A model generated the notes under the pieces. It searched no databases and was not told the DNA's origin. It worked only from the letters and a program-made list of their open reading frames with translations. A DNA stretch of 64,000 nt from contig WMCF01000003.1 of the NCBI GenBank assembly GCA_009792885.1, positions 15,896,297 through 15,960,296 on the forward strand, read 5' to 3'. Position 1 is the stretch's first letter. Each line of letters opens with the position of its first letter. The translations under genes were made by a program, and so were the position numbers. Source of the stretch: Eremophila alpestris peregrina (lineage: Eukaryota > Chordata > Aves > Passeriformes > Alaudidae). Positions 34,121 to 46,300 of the stretch are shown here, one piece after another.

Positions 34121-37100
34121 TGATCAGATACCACCACAGGGACCTCTAAGCTCAAATAGCTACGTGTGGGTGTGAGTAACACTGGCACAGAAAGCTGAAA
34201 TGTTCTGTTCTGCCTAAGAGATGCCTCAGGAATCTATAAAAATTTTATTGTTTTTCATATATTGAAACAGGTGGAGACTCTACAGCCAAGGCTTCAGAAT
34301 GCCTCCAAAGTTCATTTCACACCACCCAAGGCCACTTGAATTTTATTGTGCTCACACTGGGGAGAAGACTAATACTGGGAGTCTTGGCACAGAGTTATTC
34401 CTACTGACAAACATCCCCAGCAGCCAGAGGAGAAGAACGGAGACCCAGCCTGATCTCCCCAGCCTGTCTGCCCTGTCCCCAGGAGAGCTCCCACACATGC
34501 TCCCCACGGTAATGCCAGTGCAAGGGTGGCACTAAACTTGGGGAAGCTATTGGCAGTGACCCTGCCCAGCCATCAGCATTGAGGAACAGAAGGGGGTGGC
34601 TGAGGGGCAGAGGGGAAAGGGGGAAGGCCACTGCTTGACACAGCATCAGGGGCAGAGTGGTTTGTGGGGAGGAGGAGAGGAGAACGAGCAGCTTGAGATT
34701 CCATGGGGCAGGGATCTGCTCCCATCTCTCTTTGAGTGGGACCTTGCTCTGCAAGAGCACTGCTCTGGAAGCGAGCGCCTGCCTGAGGGAAACAAGCCTG
34801 ACAGATATTTTGCACAAATAATTGAATTATTTTTAGATGCTCAACACATCCACTTGCAAGACAGCTAGCCACACAGAGGCGAACAGATCTCACAGCCCCT
34901 TGCTAATCCACTGAAACAGCTAATCTCCTTAACCCTTGTAGCTCATGAAGAGTGGCAGGCACATGACTTCCCTTGAAAAGCCACTGCACCTTGTTACTTC
35001 TACCCCAGACACTGGGCACAAATGAAGGAGATCTGTACCAGGGCTGCTGCTGCTTTTTTTTTTTTTTTTAAAGCTGTATTTTATCAGGAGAAAGGTGCAT
35101 CCAGATGGGATGCCAGCAGAAAGGGGCCAGGACAATCCAAGTGGGGAAGTGCCCTACAGAAGAGAGAAGAGAGACCTGTCCTCCCTCCATTCCCTCCTTT
35201 GCTGTTTCTTGCAGCTTGACATATGCACAGGCATGATTCATCCCTGCCAAACTGAAACAGGGTCATCAGCAACCCTCCCAAAAGCATGATAGCTGGGTTG
35301 AGGGAGAAGAGGTTATACAGCCCCAAGCTTAAAAGCCAAACGCCTGGTTTGGTTGAGCATGGAAAAGAAACCCCTGGAGTCACCTTCTATTTTTTTTTTT
35401 ACTTTTCATTGCTTTCACTAGAACAATCTGAAGCATCTTACTTTGAAAGGCAGCTCAGCCTCAGTGCTCTGTAGATAGTGTTGTGCTCAGTTCTGCCCTC
35501 ACACCTCACAAGACCAAGGGTAGAGTCTGATCCCCATAGGCTGTATCATGACTTTTTTGTCTAAAATGCATGCTGTAAACAGCAGGTCTGTAAAATCTTA
35601 TCAGCTGAAGTACACCTGTGAGATAAAGAGCATATGGAAAAAAGATCCCTAAATATATGCATATACAAATCCACACAAGGCTCAGGGGAGCCAAGGGCTC
35701 TATCTCCAAATTTGTTTTCTCCACATAGCCAGGACCTAAAGATAATACCCTGATATTTCAGTGCTGCTCAGGAAACATCCCAACAAACATGAGTTTGGTT
35801 GTATTTCAACTATCTCTATCAGCAAATCTGCAAAATGCAGGGAATTGGGACAAAAAGGATCACACAATATATTCACAGTGGCAAACAGATATTACTGCAT
35901 CCAGGAGAGATGCACAAACTGCCCAGGCATGGATGGTATGGCTGTATCAGTTCTGCTTGCTGCTAACTGCTTTGAAGAAACTCTCAACTGCTACAAAACA
36001 GAGCCTTGGCTGTTCTAAAGCCAAGGCAGCACAGTACTTTGGCATAATAAATACCTGGATGAACTTCCAGCACAGTTAGGATGTAGAGGCAACAGGCTGG
36101 GGAGAGTGGTATTTGGTGGTATGAAATTTGCCTAATGAAGCCATAAAGGGTGATGATTTCTTTTAACTGTATGCCCCAGCCTGAGCAGATCCTTGCTCTG
36201 TTGCTGGGAGAACCTGTGATAAGTTCAGTCATCCAGCTCTGCAGTGTCCCAGCAAAAGCAGTAGTGAGTCTTGCACTGTGTGTACTAGTGCAGAGGAAAA
36301 AGCCTGCCCCTTCCCAAGATCTGGCCACAGCACTGCAATCCTGCTTTATCAACAAACATCCACCAAAAAGCCACAAAGTTATCAGAGTCCAAGCTCAGCC
36401 CAAGGTGCACTGAAAAGAATGCTAAAGTTAGCCCAAACTTCTGCAGACACAGCACAAGTCCCATCATTGGCAGTGGGTCTGCAGCAACAAATCTAATTTA
36501 CAGACTACTTTTCCAAATTCAGCAATATTTGCAACATAATTACAGCAGTACAAGACTCAGTGTTCAGGTGTTAGAAGATCTTTAGGCATCTTAGTATCCA
36601 TTTATATCTCCTGTTATCTGTGCTGCTGTACAAACTGCTATTTATGGAGAGCCTGTCTGCCAACAAGTGGTTCTCCCTACTCTGGAAACATAAACCTGCA
36701 GAAAACCCCCTGAGATGCTGTATCAACAAATCAGACTACTAACTCCATAATTATTACACCTGCTTTTCCTAAACTGAAAAAAAAATTTAAAAGCCACCAC
36801 TAGAAGAAAGTGGTAGGCAGGGTTTTTTTCCAAAAGCTTTTCTATGCTACTCAAAGAATAACCAAAGTGAATGAATAGTCAACTGAACAGCAGATTTTCC
36901 ATGAGTCTGCAGAAGAGCACAGCAAAGCTGTGTTGTGTCCTTCCCATTGCAGTTTTGTAACACTAAGAAGATTTTGTTTTGTTAGGAGTGTCACAGCAGT
37001 ACCTCCCACCAGTAACAAAGTCAAAATTAATGTTAAATTAGCATGAATATTTAAAGTAAGTTATTCTATTCCATGCTTCAGTGTTTGTGAGGAGATCAGG

Positions 37101-40100
37101 ATAATCTCTTTGAGGATTTCCAGTCGGCTTCCCTGCCAGGGCATCTGCTAAATGACAACTGACACTTGGCAGTATTTGATCCTGTTCAATGCCACCCCAT
37201 CAGGAACCCGGTTGAGATGCATGGTTTTTTCAAACAAGTCATTGCTTGGGACTTCTGAATGGGGAAGATAGCTGGATTACAAGTAAAAATTACAGATTTT
37301 GGAGCAAGGAAAGGCCCTCTTTCCTGCCTTTTCCTCCAAGGTGAATCCTGCCTTCTCATCTGATTGCACAGCCTGGTCCCTCTCCTCTCTCTCCTGTTCT
37401 GCCCAAGCTATGTGACAGAAGCAAAGTCTCCCCCTGCACTGCCCTGCTCCCTGTACAGGGCTGCTTCTTTCCACAGCTCCCACTGACCAGGGCACCACTC
37501 ACACTTTCTGACCTTACCCACAGCCAAAAGAAATTGAAATTTAGAAGCTGCAACTCAAGGGGAGAGCAGCTTATGATGCTGTCTGCAGTTCAGTGCTTTG
37601 CTGGCCTTGATGCACAGCTGGGATCACTGGGAACCAATGAGCTGGATGGATGTTTCTAGACAGAAACCTTATCTCTTCCATAACCACGTCTCCCTGTGAG
37701 ACCCTGATGTTTCCCACTGGAAACATTGCCCCCTGCAATGTAAATGCCACTGTGGCAAGGGGAAATAGTGCCAGTGCACACCAGCTATTCTAAAAAAATA
37801 CTGAGGATTGTCTGGCAAAGGGACAAATAATCCCAGGCAAAACTGATGACTGGCTGAAACCATGCAAACACCCCTTTAGTATAACTGCTCAACAGGATTT
37901 CTAAAATCAAACCTCCCCTGCATATTAGGTCCCCTTAGAGAGTGTACCAAAGGCAACCTCACATCCTCTCCTCAGTTCTGTTAGCATCCTATAGACACAG
38001 TGCATGCTTGGCCTCTTCCCAGGAAGGACCCTGCCCAGGACAGATCCTACACCTCCAGGCACCAGAGTGGGGCACCAGGTGCCCCCTGTGAAAAACTCCA
38101 ACATGTCAAGTCATCAGGGCTAAACAGCACCAGGCAACCAAAGGGTTAAAGTCAGAGAGGCTGTTGCAAAGGCAATATGAGATGGAACAGAGCTCAGCTT
38201 TAATACATTGGAGGGCAAAGGCCTCAGGGGGGCTTTTGCTGAAAATCTTAATAGGATCAGTCTATAGGATTCTCTCCCATCCAAATGTTAGTGCCTATGT
38301 ATCAGCTAGCAAACAGGCTGGATGCCCTCCCTGCACCAGGCTGTCCCATCTCCTCCTTGGGGAGCTCCCTGACCTGCTCCCAGGCTCCTGGCTTTCCCTA
38401 CTCCACAGTCTGGCTAGACACCCAAATCTTGCCTTCACACTGCCCAGCCTATCAGTTGGCCCTAGGATGGGGCACAAGTGAAATTTCCTTCATTGCAATG
38501 CCTGTTAAACAAGATCCAACAAAGAAGCTGCACTCACACTTCTTTCTTTCTCATATTCAGCCTTGTTTTATTTCATGGAAATAAGCCTGCAGGGATCATT
38601 TCATTTATACTGCTCACTACTACCAACTCCAATAATGTGTTTCCTCATTTGCATCACCAAGGGATGTAAATTTGCCCCAAAGAGCCCATGATCCACCCAC
38701 AAAACTCTCCCCTGAGCCAGACAGAAGAAGAGCAGAGGGAAGAAAATAATGGCTGGGACAATCTAGAGAAACAGGGAAAAATCCACAAGGAGAAGAATCG
38801 TGAAGAAAGGCAGCAGGAATAATCGTCAATGGATTATTATGGATTCTTCAAGTAAAACTGAAAAATAATTTACTTCAAAAATGCCCCCTGAACACCTCTA
38901 GCCACTGCATTTTGCTCTCGCACGCTTGCTGCATTCACAGTGAAACATTAACAAAAGCATAGAGAAGTGGCCTGTGGAGCTGGGATGCTGGAGTGTCACA
39001 GCTCATCACAGGGTGGAGAAAAAAACACCCCCGAGCCCTGACAGCTCAGCTCTGCATGTCACATCAGTGTCCATTGAGGAAAGCAGGCACAGGAGATGTC
39101 TCAGAACAAAAAACACTCTACACGACAAAAGCCATGTCCGTGGGAAGAGGAAGAAGCTCGAGGGGCCAGAGGAGATATGGCGGAATGAAGAGGAATGAAA
39201 GGTTCAATTTCAAGCTACCTAGAAAATTAAAATTGAAAAGATCATATCTAGATGTATAGCTTCCGACCAAGAACTAAAATTCCTTTTCCATCACATTTTC
39301 CATAGTATCATGCACTATATTTGTGTTGAGGTTAACACCCTTCCAGGAGGTGAGGAAGCACACAGGTTTGGAGCAGCAGGCTCAGGTCAATGTGCATATC
39401 TGAATGGTAACATGAAATTTTTGTGACCCAATCCTGAGTTCCTGAGGGAGAAAAAGGAACCCTCTGGGCTCAAGCTCACATAGAGCTTGCTCCTGGCTAG
39501 GAGGCACTAAGGTGAGTGGCATCAGCATTCCTCATTCAGCACAAAACAGCTGAAAGTGGATCCACCCAAAATCCAGAAATACACAGAACAAGCAGGACCT
39601 GTTGAGGGAATGCATGGCAGAAAAGCTGGGATCATTCCCCACCATTTGCAATTTGGGGACCAAATAGTTACAGATCCATTACAGCACCTCTCCTACATGC
39701 AGTTCCTGGTCTGACTGGGGCCATCATGACCTTATGACATGACCCATTCAACATTGCCTCCTTTGAACTTTGGGCACAGACTATTTAAGAACCCACCATG
39801 AGAACTGAGACAAGAGTGTCTCAGCGCAGCACAGTTTCCAGGGCCTGGGTAATTCAGGGATTTGCCAGCAGATCCGGGGACTTTAATCTTGAAGCGGCTG
39901 GTTCCTACACAGCCTCGCTAGGAAGGCAGATTAATAGCTGATGGCCAACCTGGGGTTCATCTCACATACAATAAACAACTGTGACATCCCAGAAAAAAGA
40001 GCAAGCAAGCTTCAGACCTGCTGAGTGTATCAAAGATATGCAGTTAAAAATAACTAATGCTTAGAAATGCTGTGTAAAGCAAACATTTCACCAAAATACA

Positions 40101-42267
40101 AGTGTTACCTTTTAGAAGATTATCATGGAAGCTTTCTTGTATATACAGCCACAATGAAGTTTTGTGCAGTTCCTTATGTCTCAGAGGGGTGGGAGCAACT
40201 CTTGAGTTCTCTGCCTGATATCTGCTGTTCAGGCAGTCTCCTAGAAGTGCCTCCTGAGATCTTCAAAAAGGCAGAAAGTAAAGGCATCCCAGGCAATCCC
40301 TCTACCTCTTCATCTGCAGTTGTCACCAACATCTGTGCCTGCTTTTCTAAGAGGAAAAGCCAGCTGGAATTCCTTATTTCCCCGAGAGTGCTAGACAGAC
40401 CCTGTCCTTACCCTGCCTCCCATAACAGAATAGCAGGTGTCTGTCATATCAAGCAGGTGACCTATTTGATTCACCTCAACATCCTGGCAGTGCCCAACTC
40501 CAGCTGGTTTGGGCATGGTGCCTGTGGCACACCAACCTGTATCAGAGGTCTCTAAACAGTCTTTGCTTTCTCCTGGCCCCAGCAAGCACTCAGCTCCTGT
40601 CTGAAAGCTTGAGGACTCCTTTCATCCTAATTTGTACAACTGGTGATGCTATTCTTATTCAGATAATGTTCTTAGAAACATTATTCACAAATGGGAGCAA
40701 AAAGCCTTGTGCACTGGAGGAAAAGCTCTTACCAAATGCAGGATGCAGTAGAGCTCATGCTGTCTCTTCCTGCTGCAGCCCCATCTGTCCCAGCTTTGCT
40801 ATCCTGACAGCATTATCTGACAGACCACATCCACCTATTCCCTCCTTCCCAGCCTTTTTTCACTAGTCTTTTTCCTTGGGCTGCCTCCAGTCCTCAGCCA
40901 GATCCACAGACCAATCTAAGATATTTGGTTTGAGAAAGAAATACCTTCTCCCTAACTCCTCTCCCGAAGGTCCCAACACTCTCTTCAGCCTCTTTCCAAT
41001 TACCTCAGTGGCTGTTCAACTGACTGCTTACTGTACAACACTGAATTCAGATTTGGCAATAAAAGGCTCCTCCAAGAAATACCCAGTGCCACCACCTCAC
41101 TCAGGTGAACCCAGGAGAAAACGAAGAGCCTCTTGCTCCTTTCCTTGTAAGATTTTGGCAGCTCTTTGACAGTGGAGAGGATTTTAGGAACAGTCATATC
41201 TGCTGCTCCAAGTATTCTTTCTGCACATAGCTTTTTGGGGATGGAGGATGTGGCTAAGGGATGGCATCCCTATCTGAGTTCTCAGAAGGCCTGTGCAGCT
41301 AAGTCAAAGCTGTGTCAGTAGCTTGGCTAAATCAGAGGTGAGAATTCAGCTGTCTTCTCTAAGCTTTGTCTTCCCCAAAACCTTCAAAGACATGGACATG
41401 GACAAGCAAGGGTGAGACAGAGTGAAAGGAAAAGTAGTAGTAGGCAGCAATAATGAGGCATGAGACCCAGGAGAATTTTGGGATTTGCCTTGTGCTCTTC
41501 ACTGAAGGGAATGTCACATTCATCCAGGGCTATGTTACACTGGGAGGAAAGACACAGGAAAAGAAGATAGGTGATGCTGGCCTGGCCTCACAAACACCTC
41601 TGTAGAGTAGAGCTGGCATGGGAACAAAGTCCTTTGATTCCATGAGCTGTGGGCTCAGGCATGAACCTATCTTACATGAATGGACCAGATCCCAGAGCAA
41701 AGGGAGGCACTAGGAAGGGATGGACTCTGCCAACCCTTGTGAGCAGGGCTGGGTGATGTACCAGCATTACCCCTGCCTGGGAGGACACCAACAGCTCTGC
41801 TAACACACAGGGCACCACAGTGTCTCCCACCCCCCTGCCATTTGCAGCTTGGGAGAAGCTCATTGTGAATGTGCAAATCCCACTCCTCAAGGTCTCCTGG
41901 GTCTGTAAGGGGACCAGTGCCAAGACATGTGACAGCAATGGAGGGCACATCCTGTCTGATAACTTCCCACTTGTCCTCTGTCCAGGGAAGAGCACTCCTC
42001 TCTCCTTGCTTCATCTTCAAACTAAGGCTTGGTAGGAATGTCCCCTCAGACACACCAGGAGGCTTCTTAATTAGCCAAAAGACCTTCAAAAAATACTCTA
42101 CTGCCCCAGACCAGTAGAGTATTTCAAATATTATCTAAGTATGAAAAATGATAGTTTTAGAATATTACAGACTTCACAGTACTTCAATAAATTTAGAGAG
42201 CTAGATGGGCACGAGGGAAGTCCTTTCTTCCACACCCACAGGGCTCACAGAGACACCTAAGATATAG
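34121..42267 (-). other. Large SLC8A3 intron, unique sequence
   Basis: No gene seen. It contains T runs at 35054-35069 and 35390-35400. ORFs such as the 162-codon one at 40067-40555 have no recognisable domain. Confidence 0.62.
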
Positions 42268-42437
42268 TTGTTGGTTTTTGCAGGGATAGAGTTAATTTTC
42301 TTCACAGTAGCTAGTATGGGGCTATGTTTTGTGTTTGTGCTGAAAACAACATTGATAACACAGAAATGTTTTCATTACTTCCAAGCAGAGCTCACACAGG
42401 GTCAAGGCCTTTTCTTCTTCTCACCCACCCCACCAGT
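42268..42437 (+). mobile_element. Truncated LTR, same family as the copy at 31820
   Basis: Starts TTGTTGGTTTTTGCAGGGAT and includes GGGGCTATGTTTTGTGTTTG, TGCTGAAAACAACATTGATA and GTCAAGGCCTTTTCTTCTTC. The match ends near 42437 (CACCAGTTAAGGCTGG), and the 3' two thirds of the LTR are absent. No viral internal sequence. Confidence 0.85.
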
Positions 42438-43054
42438 TAAGGCTGGATTGAGGTTTATAAAGACAGATGGGACTCCAGCAGCTTCATAACAGACCATGGA
42501 TTATAAAGTATGATAAACAGCCACTTCTCATAGGCAAGGTGTGAAGTGAATGGTCCCTAGGCTCAATGGTTTGTGCTCAGCAGCCAGTGCAGCCCAGCAG
42601 AGGCAGGAAAGCAGATATCCTGAAGGGCATTAAAAGAGGAAGAGGAGGAATTACAGTGGCACAGAGCTGAGAGGGAGTGATGAGAGCAGGAAGAGCAGCC
42701 ACAGCAGGTATGCCTTCAACCTCATCAAACAGGGGAAGTTTTGCTGATCACAGTGCTAATTACAGAGACAGATGAGACCCACTTTTAATTGCCTAGGAAA
42801 GGAGACAAAAATAAGGGTTGGAAAGAATGATCTACCAGCATGCGCTGGCAGGACCTACAGAAGGCAGCAGAGATAGACATGGACCAGCTATTCTGGGACA
42901 AAATCCATCTCTCCATGCTACCTAGAACTTAAAAGGCCTCCACTGGAGTACAGGTCCAGTCCAGGGTGCTGTACTTCCAGAGAGATGTGAATCAACTCCA
43001 TGGAAAAACAAGGAGAACAATTGGACGGTAAGTGGATGGTAATTGGATGGTAGA
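42438..43054 (-). other. Large SLC8A3 intron, unique sequence
   Basis: Nothing recognised beyond purine-rich patches. Confidence 0.6.
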
Positions 43055-43395
43055 GCTGGTTTACTTGAAGAAAGGTTAAGGGAACTGGGATTACCATACA
43101 AAGGACCAAAACACAAGAGAGGAAGTGCAACTTTTGGGCACAACATTCAAAGATGTGAAAGACTTATTCAGGAAGAAATAAAGAAAGAAAGGATCTGGCA
43201 AAAAATGTGGTTTTTATGTCCCTGATGGAGAGAATAAACAATAAGAGGCTGGATTTGGAGCAAGGTCAACTTAGCTCAAAAATCTGAAACCTCTTTCTAA
43301 TGTGTTAGGATAGTGAGTTTCTTAGAGGGTATTGTACATGCCTCTGCACCAAAGATTTTCAAGAACAGACTGGGAAAACATCTGCCAGAAAATAC
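43055..43395 (+). mobile_element. Old, diverged CR1 LINE fragment
   Basis: Collinear with the 3' part of older CR1 subfamilies: GGTTAAGGGAACTGGGATTA, then TTTATGTCCCTGATGG, GGCTGGATTTGGAGCAAGGT, CCTCTTTCTAATGTGTTAGG, and AAGATTTTCAAGAACAGACT followed by a CATCTGCC word. The terminal repeat is lost. More diverged than the other CR1 copies here. Confidence 0.68.
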
Positions 43396-46300
43396 AAGGG
43401 TGAAAGTGGCTCTACCCTAAGATGAGATGATGTTGCAACTTTTTTTTAGATGGCTGTTTTATGCCCGTGCTTCTCAGCTGAGCAGCCAACAGTCATTGTG
43501 CTTAACTGGCACAGCAAAGGAGGGATACTCCTCTCTTCAGAGGGATCATCCCTTGAATTCTGTAAACTGTTTGGATCCTTGTAACATTCCACAAACTGAG
43601 CTTCTTGTCCAGAGGGATTTCACCAGGAGCTGTCTCCTTGCCTGTCCACTCCCTCTGCAAGACAGGCACTGCATTGACTGCTGTTTCTGGGAAGGAGGCT
43701 GGCAGCAGGGAAGCCAGAATTCTCTTCCAAGTTAAAGCAGGCATTAATGGTGACTGTTGATGGCAAACGACAAGAGCAGAGTAGTGGCATTTTCTATAAA
43801 TACCAGAGCCAACAAAGGATGAGCAACAAGGATAATTTGAGAGCTGGCTGAATGGGAAATGAAAAAGCCCTTTGCTTACCCAGTCTGACCTCAGAATGCC
43901 AGAGCACTACACTGCATGCACCGTGGTAGAGATGCTATCCATCACCTGCCCTGCCAAGACATTTGGCCCCACTGTTCAGGTGAGACAGACTATGAATTAA
44001 GGATGTGAGAACTGGTCTTACAGAGTTAAGATCCATGTCCATTTTTGTAGCACCACTGGTTTTAGAAATGTCATTAAAAATCTGGCATTTTTTAAACTTC
44101 CCCCCCCCCCCCAATTTCTTTCCATGTTCTCTTGCCAACAAGCTGCCAGATCCTGGCTAGAAATTCAGTCAGTGTGCTGAAATCTAATTTGAAAAGATAG
44201 TCTTGCTTCTAGCTGAATTGCTATAAGAAGTATCCAAATTTCACAAGGAAGACAGGAACATCCCTTCTAGGTGTGGAGCCTGCGTACAGGCTTCGTAGTC
44301 CAGCATTTATCTGTAGGGGAAAAGAAACGAGAGTAGCACAGAGAGAGGACACAGACCTCTGTGTGTGTCTTTCCTGTCCAAGGATGAAGATGCCAGACTG
44401 CAAGGATGCTTCCTAATGGGTGCAGAGCCACATTCTGAAGAGTTCCTTAGGGTGGTAATTAAAGGACATTAAAGCCAGAAGGATGAGCTACAAGCCACAT
44501 CAATACCTTTCATGCCATGACTTATGAGAGCTGGGCTTTCTAGCTTAACAGTCCCTTTGCTAGAGTTACATTTTGTCTCTAATGCTCATTTGAATGACAT
44601 CAGAGGAAGAAGTGACTGTCGTTGCTAGAGGGGCCACACTGAGCTGTGATTCTTCTGCCTTTAAAAGAGAGCAGCAAAGAGATCACAGAAGCAGAGAGAT
44701 GGAGATTCTCATCTAACCTGCTGGACCTAACGGGGGTGGTGTGGGTGGGAAATGTCATGCATTGAGAAATCCAAGCAAAGGATCTCTTACAGGCAGGCCT
44801 CTCTATTACGTGTCTGACCAGGACTGCAGACTAGAGGTTTTGTGATTTACCAGCAGCCAAGGACAGCACTCTAGTCCTACCCAAACAGCAGCTGTAGGGA
44901 CCCCTGGACCTGTAGGGACCTGGTTGACACAGTTCTAATGGGCCATGGCAAAAATGAGAAATGAAACACTGTCATTCTTCCCAGCCTAGAGGAATCCAGG
45001 AGACACACATCCTCCATTAGGTCCTTATCAAGTCTGAGAAAGCATCTCTGAAATAAAATCAGAGGAGTATGTAATTATGTATGCACATGCTAAGCTAAGA
45101 AGTGCAAGTGTTACACTACAGCCTCAGGTATAAACCTGACAAAGTGGGACAATCTGCACAGAGAACCCTGCTAGATTTAGCGTCATGGTTTTTTCTCAAA
45201 AAAGCTATTCATAAGTATTTAATGTTAGATTAGATGCTAAATACAATGTTTTGGTGGGTATTAAATACTACAGAATAGAGTTTTCTCTCTGCAGCCTGCT
45301 GGGAAGGACTGTTGACACCTATGCTCAGAGCTCACACCCATGTGATGACCCTGCATTAATTTGACTGCATTAATGCTTTCTGGAAACATATCCAGGGCCT
45401 TTGCTCCAGGCGTGGTGCAGGAGGACAGGCAGGGTGCAGACCTACACATAACTCAACATTCCCTCTCTCCCATCCCTCCATGCCCAGCTTGGATCCTGCC
45501 ATGCTCTCAGAGTGACAGCCTGCACCCTTCCAGGACACACAACCACTGATGCTGCTAACTTTGCTCCAGTCAAAACAGTCCCCTCTCCGTGCTGCTGATG
45601 CCTAAAGGCAGGAATCTCACTGGGGAAATTTAGAAAACCCCCTCAGCAGCACTGGCAGCCACCTCCTCAAGGCAACACAAATTTTACCAGTGCCAGTCCT
45701 TCACACTGCTTTTGAGAAACACATAGAAAAATATTTAACAGGGAAAAGGCCAGTAATCCTAAAAACAAATATATTTGGGCTTTGGGGCTGTAGGTTTTAG
45801 GAAAAAAATTGGCTAAAATGACACAGCTAGCTGCTAACCTTCTGGAAGCCAGGTGGCCAAGCATTCCATCAGTGCCAGTCAGGACACTTCAGGGTAGGGG
45901 TTTTTTGGTCAGATTTGCATCGCTCCCAGACTGCTGAGGATCTGCAAAGACACACTAGCCCAAGCCCTGGAGAAGTGGATGACCTGTCTTGCTTGGCTGC
46001 ACCATGGCTGTAAGCCCAGCTCCATCTTGAAGCTGAGCTCTGTCTGCTGGTGGGGACTGTGGAGCAGCAGTGATCCCATGGGGATTGGGCTGGATCCCCA
46101 TCTGGGACTCAGTGCTCAGCTCACTGATGCCAGCCCACCACCCACTTCAGATTTACTGCTACTTCTGGCAGTCAATAAAAGCTTGCAATGCACTAGGCAG
46201 GAAACCTCCCCTCTTCTAGCCTCCCACCCTTCCAGCTAGAGAAATCTGGGAAGATTTATTACAGCAATAAAAACAAAAGAGACGGAAAGCTCTGGGGGAG

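Noticed and set aside
40067..40555. 162-codon plus-strand ORF with scattered cysteines
   Set aside because: The cysteines form no known spacing motif and there is no recognisable family; it is expected by chance in 64 kb.
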